The notes under the pieces: model-generated
Databases searched by the model: none
Seen by the model: the letters and a program-made list of their open reading frames with translations, nothing else
What the model was told of the DNA's origin: nothing
Part shown: piece by piece, positions 34,293 through 46,810 of the stretch
How positions within the stretch are numbered: the first letter of the stretch is position 1
Layout: each line of letters begins with the position of its first letter
NCBI GenBank assembly: GCA_023614405.1
Contig: CM042697.1
Coordinates: forward strand, 160,432,149 to 160,496,148
Direction: 5' to 3'
DNA: 64,000 nucleotides
Origin: Avena insularis
Taxonomy: Eukaryota; Streptophyta; Magnoliopsida; Poales; Poaceae
Position numbers and translations under genes: made by a program

Positions 34293-37200
34293 TGTACCAT
34301 CCCAAAAATATTGATCAAGGATTATCAATTCCAATCACTCAAAATTAGGGTTAACAAAAACTTTTATAATTAAAATCATATGAATGCATGTGTGTATGTG
34401 ATGATTGTATGAATGCATGAATGGACTTGTGTGATTGTTGTGAATAGCAAGGAATAGTTTAAAGATGAAAACAACATCATCTAAATCAAATCCAAGCAGA
34501 AACAAATGAAGAGAAATTCAAAAACAAACAAAACAAGCAAATGGTCATTTTTGCCAATCTTGCTCACTAGGCCACTTTGAGTGTTTCTAGTCCAAGGTCT
34601 CAAACATAAAAAAATCCATTTATTTTCACCCATTGCTAGACCAAGTAAAATTGAACCCAAGCCCACCTTGAAAACTCACAGAAACATTTGGCAACTTAAT
34701 TCAAATGACAATTCAAAATTGAATCTATGTCATAGGTGAAGATCACCATTTCTCAAAACCCAACCAAACCAGTGCACCTTGACAATTCCAAGCAACCATA
34801 CACTACCTAGTATGTGACTAGTACACCCTCCAAGTTTCACTCAAAAATTCAAATCTCTTTTGGCCATTTCATCAAACACCTTGCAAAGACAGATCAAACA
34901 AAACATCAAACACTATAGTGAGCAGTGTTTGTGCCTAACTTGCCTCCCCTCTAGCTCACAGCACACTCTCAGTAGATGATCTAACTCATTTAACAAGCTC
35001 TAGCTCACTGTAAGCTTGACATTGTCATCAATGGTGAGCATGCCCGAGCCCAAATGGCCACCCCATTATCGACAACAAGCTAGGAGCTTCCCTAGCCTCG
35101 CCAACCTTGTCTGGGACACGAGCCACCGTCCATCGCCACCCACTGTCCAACGCCCAAGCACTGCCAGCCCCTGGACCACCCTAGAACCGCCACGCCCTAT
35201 GCCTCTGTGCCATGCCGAGAGCGGCAGAAGCCCAGGCCGACACGCGAAAGCACGCATACCGCCCTCACCGCTTGCGTGCATGATCAACACCGCCCCAGGA
35301 ACAGCCCGGACATGTCCGTTCGTCGCTGTGTGACCAGGAGAGCCCTGCGCCATTAATTTTCCCGGCGGACCCATCCAGAGCATCGCAACGTCCCGACCGC
35401 ATCGCATCGCCCCATGCCTCGCCACCATGCCATTGAGCTTCGCCAGGAAGCAGCGCAACGTCCCCTACCCACAGCCATGTCGTTAGCTCACTGTGACGAC
35501 GACCACGACGAGCTCCACCCGTACCCCTTCGGTCCCCTCTTTGTACTATAAATAGAGGCCTCCCCGTTTGATTTCAGCACACCATCACACTCCCCTCTCT
35601 CTCTCAGAACCACCCCACCTCATTCCCGGAGCAAGGCGAGCACCAGGTGGCTGCAATTTCGCCGGAGTCTTCCGCGGAGGAGGAGAAGAGGAGCTATCGA
35701 TTGGAGCCGCCCCAGGAGGAGCTGCCGGTACCAGGAGAATCGCCGTCGTCAACTTTGTCGTTTTCCCCCATCGCCGACTCTCGCCTGAGCCCCGGTGAGC
35801 CCCCACAGACCCTCACTAGCCGCGTTAGGGTTCAGTCTCGCTGGCGCTGCCGGACGGAGACGAGATGCCCCAGCCGTTAGATTAGATGTTAATCGGACGG
35901 TCCAGATTGCCCCGTACCCCTTCGCATCCCCCTGTCTCGCTAACTGGTGGGGACAGCCACTTAAACCCACCTGCAAGGTCAGGCGTGAGGCCGCCTGATT
36001 ACACTCATGCGACCCAGTAATTCAAATTTAGGTTTTTCCATTTAGTTTCAAACATAGTTCTATCTCTAGATTCAAAAATCATTTCAGGGAGATTCACTAA
36101 ACCAAATTGCATGAAACTAATTTTTCAAGAGACGTACTGAAGTTCTTAATCCAAGACCATTGGATTCAAATCATTTGGAATTATAGATCACCTATAGTAA
36201 AAATAACAAGGCAGAAGCTTTTCTGCATTCAAACATTTTTCAAAATCCAACTCTCAAAAATCACATTTAGTAAGACCTTTCTAAATATACAAAAATATCT
36301 AGGTTTACTTGTAGAAATAATGGACAAGTAATAAAAGAATGCCTCATAGTCATTTCTAGTCATTTTATTCAATTAAAATAAAAAGGTTAAACCTTATTAA
36401 ATTGTGACACCACTTTTAATCACATTCCCATGTACTGAAATATGTGGTGATGACATGTGTCAACATGAGCCCATGTTTTAGTTGGAGAATATTAAATCTT
36501 AAGTAGTTTTTCAATGAGTAGAAATTAATTTTCTAAAATAAAGTAAATAAAACTATTGCCTTAATCTTTGTGAAAATAGTGATGATGCTAGATCATCTAG
36601 TGTGAACCTTTGTGTGCTAAATAGAGTAGTTAAGAATTGTTTGGTGATTGTGTACCTTGTATGTATTTATAGATGCTAGTATCGACCAAGGATATGAGGA
36701 GGAAGGAGGATACTACGAGGAAGAAGCTGAGGAGAACTTCAACCACTGCTCTACACAAGGCAAGCTACTATCTTAGCAAGCTAAGCTAAACCATTCAAGT
36801 TTTACTTGCAAGCTTACACCTACAAGATAATCTATGCAATGCATTAGGCATGCCTTGATTATACTAATTGATGTTGCCAATCTTAGTTTTACTTGCAAGC
36901 TTAGTGATTTTATTTCTTTATCAAAGCTTCTTATTTAAGTTTACTTAGTGAATTGTAGATTTTAAAAATATGTTTAAAGGTAGCATAAAGAGAATAAAAC
37001 TTGGCCTAAGTTAGATAATCTCGATGTCATCCTGAGGCATGAGATTGAACTTGGATCATTCACATTTGTTTACCACCCCTCATTAGTGTTTACCCCCACT
37101 TGTAGATGCTAATGCTAAGCATAAAACTTGATCACTTTCGATGGGAATACTTGGTGAAAATGATTATGAAAACCTTAGAATGATGAGTCATTCTACTGAA

Positions 37201-38268
37201 ATGTTTTGACATGTGTTCTTGAACACCAGATGATTTGATGATGAAAATGTTGAGGCATGAGCCTTAGCCCTTTATAAAACTGATGGTTGTCTGGATGCGA
37301 TACCATTCCAATTTTATCGTACAACCACAATACCTGAAATTTGGGTAGGGCTTGACTGGAAATTTATATACCTTAGTATGGGTTCCCTTGCGGCCAAGGT
37401 TTGAGCTGAGGCTACCTTGTGAAGATTGTCCACCTGTGCAGTTCCCAAGATGACAGTTGGTCATGGTTGGGAGGACAAACTCATAGGATAGGTGTCTATA
37501 CTAGGGCGTGTAATTGAAAGGTTAGGATTGATTATCTACATACCGAGTATGGTGAATTTAGGATTATTCCTGACGAATGTATCAAATATTGTGGTGAAAG
37601 TGTACCACCTCTGCATAGTGTCAAATTATTCGAATAGCCGCGTCCGCAGTTATGGACACTTGGAGTGTCCATACTGTTCCGTCGTCAGATATTTTTAGAA
37701 TGACTTATGAAATGGATCATGACTTTGACTTGACCACAACAGGGTTGTGATAACCAAATTCAAGTCCCACTTAGGTGTTATAAAACTTTCAACTAGCTTT
37801 CTTTGCTTCTGAACTCAGTTAAGGTAAATCTGGCTTTTTGCAAAATAACCTAGAGCTTAGTATTCCTATTCAAACCCACTTCACTTGTTAGTCTTAGTTT
37901 GCGAGTACTTAAAGAGTACTCATGGCTTTGTCCCTGGCTATTCCCGTGGCCAGACTATGAAGAGGACTATCAGGAGGATTGACCGCATGAAGGTTATGAC
38001 AACTAGGATCATCTCCCATCGTCAGCATTGCCTGCGACCATGAAGATGGAGCCTCGCCCATGCTACTATTATTATTACGTTATTCTGCTGCTATGAATGT
38101 ATTAAGACTGTATCATGTGATCCTTTATTTGTTGTAAGACCTTATGTATGGTTTGTAATGGATGATGTACTGTTATATCCAATCTATTATGTCTCTCTAA
38201 AATGGTAATCCTGGGATTGCGATGTATGGCATAACAGGCATCTGGGATTAAAAATCCGGGTGTTGACA
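34293..38268 (+). repeat. 5' LTR of D1
   Basis: TGTACCATCCC to GGTGTTGACA, 3,976 bases. It contains a TATA box (35547-35554), a GC-rich leader island (about 35010-36000) with donor-like CCCGGTGAGCC (35791-35801), the conserved block near 37595-37665 and a hairpin GAGTACT/AGTACTC (37903-37909 with 37915-37921). Confidence 0.92.
35547..35554 (+). promoter_or_regulatory. TATA box of D1 5' LTR
   Basis: TATAAATA followed by GAGGCCTCC. Counterparts: D0 TATAAAAG (33780-33787), both E LTRs TATAAATA (- strand, near 49711-49720 and 58984-58993), and D1 3' LTR TGTAAATA (45363-45370, mutated). Conservation across copies marks it as the Pol II promoter core of the LTR. Confidence 0.8.
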
Positions 38269-38271
38269 AGT

Positions 38272-38284
38272 TGGTATCAGAGCC
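38272..38284 (+). promoter_or_regulatory. Primer-binding site of D1
   Basis: TGGTATCAGAGCC, three bases after the LTR, initiator Met tRNA type, as in F and E. Confidence 0.85.
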
Positions 38285-38498
38285 ATCCTGACCATAGAAG
38301 ACCCTAGTTTAGAATGGACGTTTGAATCAAAAAGTTAGTTTCAAAACCAAGGAAGTGAGTATTTATGAAAACTTATTCTCATTCTTATCACTTAAATTAT
38401 TTCATGAAAATTCATGTTACTCCAAACTTCTTGCAAATTTACATAAAATTTGACACACTTGATCACCCTACTAACTTTCTCATCCTACATTCTTATAG

Positions 38499-39287
38499 AT
38501 GGACATGAAGTATAGCAAGTTTTATCATTTGGGAAATGGAGGAGATCTCATCTTTGAGCGTGACTTGGACCAGCTTTCAGAACTTCTGGAGCGCCCGCGC
38601 CCCGAGTTCTTCGGAGCTCATCTTAACGATCAGGAAGGAGAGGAATGGCAAAGGTTGATTGTTGCAAGTCTTCGAGGAAAGATTGAAGCCCGCACCTCAG
38701 AGGGAATTCAGTTCACCTTGAGAGAGAACAACTAGCTCGATGGACTTGCCAGGGCAATGCAGGAAGCTCTTGCCCGTCTGTGTGGGCAGAGTATTAATTA
38801 GATCAAGGGTACCCGCGTTGAGTTCTGCCCAAGGCGTGATGTTATGGGACAGCCATTGGAGGCACCATATCACCCTGAGATGAAGAATCAAGTGGACCAC
38901 CTCAACTTCATGATGTATGACCGGCATAACGAGTTGGACAATGCCCGCTCCTACGCCAAACACAACTATACCATCGCTGTCCAGAAGGACCAGACCATTG
39001 CCATGCTAGTGAAGGATCGCCAGTCTCGTTGCCATCAGCTTGACAAGAAGGAGCGTATCATTGCCCGTCTTCGCCACAGGATCACTGAGTTGGAGGAGAC
39101 CGTCCACTAGAGGGACATGCAGCTTGAGGAGAGGGAGAATGCAGGAGAGGACATCCATGGAGACCCCTATTCTTACCTTAGTGATGATGATGACTTTCTA
39201 GAGGATCAAGCCATGGACTTCTTCACCGATGAGGACGACTTCGCCTTCATTGATGATGATGATGAGGACACTGATTTAGATGAGTAG
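38499..39287 (+). pseudogene. Extra ORF between PBS and gag in D1 (unknown protein)
   Basis: One frame of 262 codons from ATG 38499 to TAG 39285-39287, broken by three in-frame TAG codons (38733, 38799, 39108). No frame change is needed, so the ORF was probably intact not long ago. N-terminal part: FERDLDQLSELLERPRPEFFG; middle: a charged helical coiled-coil-like region (about residues 125-203, ending RLRHRITELEETV); C-terminal part: extremely acidic (runs of Asp and Glu, about 220-262). It starts directly after TACTAAC...TTATAG, which resembles branch point and splice acceptor. Element E has no such ORF. Function unknown. Confidence 0.6.
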
Positions 39288-39524
39288 TAGCACTTGAGCA
39301 CTAGCGTTAGTGAGTTGTATATGGTCCCAATGTATCATAGTTTCACAGAATGGTTCTTAAAACCATCTGTTTTCCTTGTTGTGGTGTGTGTTTGTATCGT
39401 GTTCTATGAATGAATGAAAAGAAAGTTGCTAGAAAAATCTAAGTCAAACTTTGAAAACTTTTCAAAAACAAAACATGAACCTTAGAAATTTCCCTCTTTT
39501 CTCATGATCTATCTCAATCTTCAG

Positions 39525-40614
39525 ATGCCTCGTAGAGGAAGGACTTCATCCCCAGACCCAATGCTGCAGATCTTGCAAATGTTGGTTTCTGACCACGAAG
39601 CTAAAAGAGCCGAACGTCAAGCCAACTTAGCCACCCTTCAACACATAGCTCAGATGGCCAACAACAACCAAGGCCATGGAAATCAGGACAACCATGGATC
39701 AAAGCTCAAGAACTTTTCAGAACACCAATCCACCCATCTTCACTAAATCTGAAGAGCACCTAGATGCCGATGGTTGGCTGCAAACCATGGAGAACAACTT
39801 AGAAGTTGCAGGAGTGGAAGCCAACGAGAAAGTACTGTTTGCCACCCACTATCTGGCAGGAGATGCAAGAGCGTGGTGGAACAGCGTTCGCGCCATGAAT
39901 GGAGGACAAATGATGACTTGGGATGAATTCAAGATCAATTTTAGCAGAACCCATGTGCCACTGGGTTTGATCAAGAGGATGAGAGATGAGTTCAGGGAAC
40001 TTAAGCAAGGGAGGATGACCGTAGTTGAGTACCGTGACAAATTTTTGTCATTGGCTAGGTATGCACCGGATGAGATTGACACTAAAGCCAACAAGAAGGA
40101 GAGATTCTTGAATGGTCTGCATGATGAGATGCAGACGGTGTTAGTCAACATTCCATTTGCTGACATTGAAGCCTTAGTGGATTCTGCCATTCAGATGGAA
40201 GGCAAGATCAACCAAGACAATGAGAACCGCAAGCGTAGAATGATGCATCAACCAGGAACCCACCATACCCCAAAGTATCACCCCAACCCATCTACAAGAT
40301 TTTCCCCGAGAACCCATAGACCCCCGATGAACCATCCAACCTATCCCAACCGTGGAAACCCAAGGCCCGGAGGAAACCACAACAACCCCGACAACTCCAA
40401 TAATTTCAATTGTGCACCACCCAAGTTCAACAACAACAATGCTGCCACCAACACCAATACTGCCCCGAGGACTGGAAGCAATGGTGTGCCTGTTGCAGCA
40501 AAAGACAAGTCCCAAGTGACTTGTTATGAATGTGGAACCAAAGGTCACTATTCCAATGAGTGCCCCAAGAATATTGCCGCAGCCCCCAATGCGAATGCCC
40601 CAGCTCAGCAGTAG
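39525..40614 (+). pseudogene. gag of D1
   Basis: Start chosen at ATG 39525 directly after TCTTCAG; an in-frame ATG at 39504 is possible. A one-base insertion near 39711-39716, judged against E, shifts the frame. The gag core follows (YLAGDARAWWNSV near 39850-39890; FSRTHVPLGLIKRM; LKQGRMTVVEYRDKF), then an Asn/Pro-rich linker and a CCHC knuckle (CYECGTKGHYSNEC, about 40522-40563). The TAG at 40612-40614 replaces a Gln codon seen in E. Gag forms the particle and packages RNA. Confidence 0.88.
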
Positions 40615-43600
40615 CATCGTGTTCAGCTTGGAAGAATATTTGCCCCAGGGAATTCGCTCAACCGCAATGGATGTCTGTTTCTCATGAATGGGGAAGAAGC
40701 CCAAGAAGCGCCAGATGTCGTGTTGGGTATGTTTTCTATTAACTCAGTACTTGCAAGAGTGTTGTTTGATTCTGGAGCATCACGCTCGTTTGTCACCGAA
40801 GAATTTGCATGCACTAGTAAGATTCAACCAACAAAATTGAAGCATGTTATGATAGTTCAAATACCTGGTTCAACCACCAAAGCTAGACAAATTTGCAAGG
40901 CCGTACCTATCCGAATCCATGGCATAGATTTCTATGCTAATCTAATATTACTCGGAATTAAAGGTTTGGAAGTAGTACTGGGAATGGATTGGATGTCAAA
41001 ACATAAAGGATTAATCGACTATGCCAAGAAATCCATAACCGTGACCAGTACAACCGGAATATCAGTAGAGCATGTATCTGAAACCTTGCCCCGTCAATTC
41101 AAGTGCAACAAGAGTCTAGCCCAACCAACCATTGGCCAAGTCAGAGTAGTCTGTGAATACCCCGATGTATTTCCAGATGTTTTGCCCGGTATGCCCCCAG
41201 ATCGGGATATCGAGTTTATCATTGAATTAATCCCTGGAACCAGACCCATAGCCCAGAGACCTTATAGTATGAACCCGTCTGAATTAGTGGAGCTGAAGAA
41301 GCAACTGGATGCTATGCTGGAGATAGGACTGATTCAACTAAGTGCTTCGCCATGGAGATCACCTGTTTTATTTGTGGACAAGAAAGATGGAGGTAACCGT
41401 TTGTGTACGAATTATCGGAAGTTGAATGATGTCACCATCAAGAACAAGTACCCACTTCCTAAGATAGAAGACCTGTTTGACCAGTTGACCGGTGCCAAAG
41501 TGTTTTCTAAGATTGATCTTAGAACTGGTTATCATCAACTCAAGATTCACGCAGAGGATATTCTAAAGACTGCCTTTACCATCGGATATGGACTGTATGA
41601 GTATACTGTCATGTCCTTTGGATTAACCAATGCCCCCTCTTATTTCATGAACCGCATGAATAATATTTTTATGGACTTCCTAGATATGTTTGTCGTTGTT
41701 TTCATTGATGACATTCTGATCTATTCCAAATCAGAAGAAGAACATGAGCTACACCTAAGGACCATCCTTGGAACCCTTAGGGAGCATCACTTGTATGCCA
41801 AGTTTAGCAAATGTGAATTCTGGTTACAGGAAATAGGATTCCTCGGACATATTGTATCAGCCGGAGGAATTGCCGTTGACCCTGAAAAGGTGACGGATGT
41901 TGAAGATTGGCAAGCCCCAACCACTCAAACCCAAGTTCGTGCATTTCTCGGATTAGCGGGATACTACCGCAAGTTTGTAGAAGGATTCTCGAGCATCGCA
42001 AGACCCATGACACAATTGTTGAAGAAGGATAAGAAGTTTGAATGGACGGACAAATGTGAAGCGAGTTTTCATGAACTCAAGAAGAGATTGATCTCAGCCC
42101 CAATCTTGATCATGTCGGATATCACGAAGCCCTTTGATGTGTATTGTGACGCATCCAAGATTGGTCTCGGATGTGTGCTAATGCAGGAAGGCAAAGTAAT
42201 ATCTTATCTATCCCGACAACTGAAGCAGCATGAGAAGAATTATCCTACCCATGACCTTGAACTAGTAGCCGTAGTTCTAGCCCTGAAGACATGGAGGCAT
42301 TACCTTATGGGAAACCGTTGTGAGATTTATTCCGATCACAAAAGCATGAAGTACATTTTCACTGAGAAGGAGCTGAATATGAGGCAGAGAAGATGGATAG
42401 AGCTAATCAAGGACTATGATCTGGACATCCACTATCACCCTGGTAAAGCCAATGTGGTAGCACATGACCTTAGCAGATTGCCATGCCGCTAGAACTCTAT
42501 GATTCTGGAGGAGCAACCAAGTCTGCACAAGGAGATGGAAGATTTTAGAATAGAATTAGTAAGTGAAGGATTTTTGGCTAGCATAAAACTTCAACCCACT
42601 TTGATCAGTCAGATCAAGGAGGCGCAGAAAGGAAATGCTAGTATCGACGGAATCAAACGTCGCATAGGTACAGGCAAAGTACCCGGATTCACCGAAGATG
42701 AAGAAGGAGTTTTGTGGTACAAAGGACGTATCAATGTGCCAGCAGATTCAGAGTTGAAGCAAGCTATTTTGAAAGAATCCCATGATATTCTCTATTCTAT
42801 CCACCCCGGAGGAACAAAGATGTATCAAGATTTGAAGGAGCAATTTTGGTGGCATAAGATGAAGAGAGAAATTGGAAGCTACATAGCCAAGTGCGATATT
42901 TGTCAGAGAGTCAAGGCGGGACATCAGAGACCCGCAGGACTATTGCAAATATTGTAGATTATGGAATGGAAATGGGATTCTGTAGGAATGGATTTTATCA
43001 CCGGTCTTCCTACATCTAGTAGGGGAAATGACTCTATTTGGGTCATAGTTGATAGACTATCCAAGGTAGCCTATTTCTTACCAGTCAAGACCACCTATCA
43101 GAGTTCGAAGCTAGCAAAGTTGTATATTGCTAGAATTGTTAGTTTGCATGGAGTCCCCAAGAACATTGTATCGGATCGAGGAACCCAGTTTACCTCAAGA
43201 TTTTGGAAGAAAGTCCAAGAAGAATTAGGAACCAGACTGGATTTCAGCACAGCTTATCACCCTCAGACTGATGGACAAACGGAGCGAGTAAATCAAATAC
43301 ACGAAGATATGTTGAGAGCCTGTGTGCTAGAGTATGTATCAAAATGGGAAGATTGTCTACCTTTCGCAAAATTTTCATACAACAACGGTTATCAAGCCAG
43401 TTTGCAAATGGCCCCATTTGAATTCATGTATGGAAGGAAGTGTCGTACCCCTTTGAATTGGTCGGAAGTAGGAGAGAGTCAGATTTTCATACCCCGACAT
43501 CCTACGAGAAGACGAAGAGAAAGTTCACAAGATCCGTGAGCACCTCAAGACCGCCCAATCAAGACAGAAGAGTTACGCCGACAAGAGACGTAGAGACCTT

Positions 43601-44047
43601 GCTTTCAATATCGGAGATTTTGTGTATCTCAAACTGTCACCATTAAAGGGAATGCAACGTTTCCAGCTCAAAGGAAAGTTAGCCCCCAGATATATCAGAC
43701 CTTTCAAGACTCTGAATTGTCAAGGATAAGTATCGTATCAACTGGAACTGCCAGAGGAAATGTCAGTCGTGCAAAATGTGTTCCATATTTTGTTACTTCG
43801 CAAATGCCTAGAAGTCCCGGAAAAGACTGAAGTGTTCAAAAACATTGATTACTGAACCATAGAGATCAACGATGACCTGACATATCCCGAAGTACCCATC
43901 CATATTTTGGAGGAAGCTTTCAGAACCACCAGGACCCAGAGTATCAAGTTTCTCAAGAACCAGTGGAGCAACCACACCGAAGAAGAAGCTACCTGAGAGC
44001 GAGAAGACTACATTAGGATAGAGTTTCCCGATCTCTTTAAGTCCTAG
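40615..44047 (+). pseudogene. pol of D1: protease, RT, RNase H, integrase, chromodomain
   Basis: Same frame as gag. Longest open part 40684-42492 (602 codons): protease FDSGAS (Asp at residue 29), RT with FIDDIL (Asp-Asp codons 41707-41712), RNase H YCDASK (Asp codon 42148) and SDHKSMKY. Stops at 42490 and 42955 separate the integrase zinc finger (CDIC near 42892-42903) and core (catalytic-type Asp 42991, Asp 43174, Glu 43282). An extra base near 43490 shifts the frame; the C-terminal segment to 44047 has GKLAPRYI and a chromodomain-like end (NHTEEEAT near 43970-43993) whose Trp position is TGA. Three of the stops are CAG- or TGG-derived relative to E. Confidence 0.9.
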
Positions 44048-44105
44048 TTCTCTTTTTCTTCTTTCTCAAATCTCGGGATGAGATTTTTTTTAAGGATGGA
44101 AGGTT
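44048..44105 (+). promoter_or_regulatory. Polypurine tract region of D1
   Basis: CTCGGGATGAGATTT followed by the purine-rich TTTTTAAGGATGGAAGG just before the 3' LTR at 44106. Confidence 0.75.
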
Positions 44106-46810
44106 TGTAACATTCCAAAAATATTTATCAAGGATTATCAAATCCAATCACACAAAATTAGGGTTAACAAAAACTTTTATAATTAAAATCATATGAATGC
44201 ATGTGTGTATGTGATGATTGTATGAATGCATGAATGGACTTGTGTGATTGTTGTGAATAGCAAGGAATGGTTTAAAGATGAAAACAACATCATCTAAATC
44301 AAATCCAAGCAAAAACAAATCAATATAAATTCAAAAACAAACAAAACAAGCAAATGGTCATTTTTGCCAATCTTGCTCACTAGGCCACTTTGAGTGTTTC
44401 TAGTCGAAGGTTTCAAATACAAACAAATCCATTTCTTTTCACATGTTGCTAGACCAAGTAAAAGTGAACCCAAGCCCACCTTGAAAACTCACAGAAACAT
44501 TTGGCAACTTGATTCAAATGACAATTCAAAATTGAATCTATGTCATAGGTGAAGATCACCATTTCTCAAAACCCAACCAAACCAGTGCACCTTTACAATT
44601 CCAAGCAACCATGGACTACCTAGTATGTTACTAGTACACCCACCAAGTTTCACTCAAAAATTCAAATTCAAATATCTTTCGGCCATTTCATCAAACACCT
44701 TGCAAAGACAGATCAAACAAAACATCAAACACTATAGTGAGCAGTGTTTGTGCCTAACTTGTCTCCCCTCTAGCTCACAACACACTCTCAGTAGATGATC
44801 TAACTCATTTAACAAGCTCTAGCTCACTGTAAGCTTGACATTGTCATCAATGGTGAGCATGGCCAAGCCCAAATGGCCATCCCATTGTCGACAGCAAGCT
44901 AGGATCTTCCCTAGCCTCGCCAACCTTTTCTGGGACACGAGCCACCGTCCACCGCCACCCACTGTCCAATACCCAAGCACTGCCAGCCCCTGGACCACCC
45001 TAGAACCGACGCGCCCCTATGCCTCTGTGCCATGCCGAGAGCGCGCCAGAGCGCCGCGCTCGACACGCGAGCACATATTGTGCCCCGTCCTCACCGCTAG
45101 CATGCGTGATCACCACCGCCCCAGGAACTGCCCGGACATGTTGCATGACCAGGAGAGCCTGTGCGCCATTAATTTTCCCGTCGGACCCGTCCAGAGCATC
45201 GCAGCGTTCCGACCGCATTGCACCGCCCCATGCCTCGCCACCATGCCGTTGACCTTCGCCAGGAAGCAGTGCACCGTCCCCTACCCACAACCATGCCATT
45301 AGCTCACTGTGACGACGACCACGACAAGCTCCACCGGCACCCCTTCGGTACCCTCTTTGCACTGTAAATAGAGGCCTCACTCGTTCGATTTCAGCACACC
45401 ATCACACTCCCCTCTCTCTCAGAACCACCCCTCCACATTCCCGGAGCAAGGCAAGCACCAGGTGGCCAGAATTGCACCAGAGTCTGGCACGGAGGAGGAG
45501 AAGAGGAGCTGTCGATTGGAGCCGGTACTAGGAGGATCGACGTTGTCGACTTCGTCGTTCGCCCCCATAGCCGACCCTCGACTGAGCCCCGGTGAGCCCC
45601 CATACACCCCCACTGGCCGTGTTAGGGTTCAGTCTCGCCGGTGTTGCCCGACGGAGATGACAAGCCCCACCCGGTAGATTAGATGTTAATCGCACGGTCC
45701 AGATTGCCCCGTACACCTTCGCACCCCCTTGTCTCGCTGAATGGTGGGGAGAGCCCCTTAAACCCACCCGCGAGCACACTGTGCATAGTGGGCCGACCCA
45801 TTTACACTCCCGTGCGACCCAGTAATTCAAATTTAGGTTTTTCCATTTAGTTTCAAACTTAGTTCTGTCTCTAGATTCAAAAATCATTTCAGGGAGATTC
45901 ACTGAACCAAATTGCATGAAACTAATTTTTCTAGAAAGGTACTGAAATTCTTAATCCAAGCCCGTTGGATTAAAATCATTTGGAATTATAGATCACCTAT
46001 AGTAAAAATAACAAGGCAGAAGATTTTATGCATTCAAACATTTTTCAAAATTCAACCATGAATGATTTTGAGTTGATTCCAACTCTCAAAAATCACATTT
46101 AGTAAGACCTCTGAATATAGAAAAATATCTAGGTTTACTTGCAGAAATAATGGACAAGTAATAAAAGAATACGCATTTCTAGTCAATTTATTCAATTAAA
46201 ATAAAAAGGTTAAACCTTATTAAATTGTGACACCACTTTAAATCACATTCCCAAGTACTGAAATATGTGGTAATGACATGTGTCAACATGAGCCCATATT
46301 TAAGTTGGAGAATATTAAATCTTAAGTAGTTTTTCAATGAGTAGATATTACTTTTCTAAAATAAAATAAATAAAACTATTGCCTTAATCTTTGTGATAAT
46401 AGTGATGATGCTTGATCATCTAGTGTGAACCTTTGTGTGCTAACTAGAGTAGTTAAGAATTGTTTGGTGATTGTGTACCTCGTATGTATTTATAGATGCT
46501 AGTACCGACCAAGGATACGAGGAGGAAGGAGGATACTATGAGGAAGAAGCCAGGAGAACTTCAACCACTGCTCTACACAAGGCAACCTACTATCTTAGCA
46601 AGCTAAGATAAACAATGCAAGTTTTACTTGCAAGCTTACACCTACAAGATAATCTATGCAATGCATTAGGCATGCTTTGATTATACTAATTGATGTTACC
46701 AATCCTAGTTTTACTTGCAAACTTAGTGATTTTATTTCTTTATCAAAGCTTCTTATTTAAGTTTACTTAGTGAATTGTAGATTTTAGAAAGATGTTTAAA
46801 GGTAGCATAA
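44106..46810 (+). repeat. 3' LTR of D1, first 2.7 kb only
   Basis: TGTAACATTCC onward, collinear with 34293-36988. It stops at GGTAGCATAA where E begins. The missing 1.28 kb is not present on the other side of E, so it was deleted, not merely displaced. Confidence 0.9.

Larger units (their letters stand above)
34293..46810 (+). mobile_element. Element D1: Tekay/Del-like chromovirus (Ty3/gypsy), 3' LTR truncated
   Basis: 5' LTR 34293-38268, PBS, extra ORF, gag, pol with a C-terminal chromodomain-like segment, polypurine tract, and 3' LTR from 44106. The 3' LTR is entered by E at 46811 and its remainder is lost. Gag and pol share one frame apart from small indels, as in Tekay/Del chromoviruses (family knowledge). 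About 11 differences in the first 240 LTR bases. Left TSD candidate CTCTA (34288-34292); the right copy is deleted. Several nonsense codons and at least two frameshifts make it non-autonomous now. Confidence 0.9.

Noticed and set aside
38272..38284. tRNA gene match
   Set aside because: TGGTATCAGAGCC is a primer-binding site next to an LTR, complementary to a tRNA end, with no tRNA cloverleaf around it.
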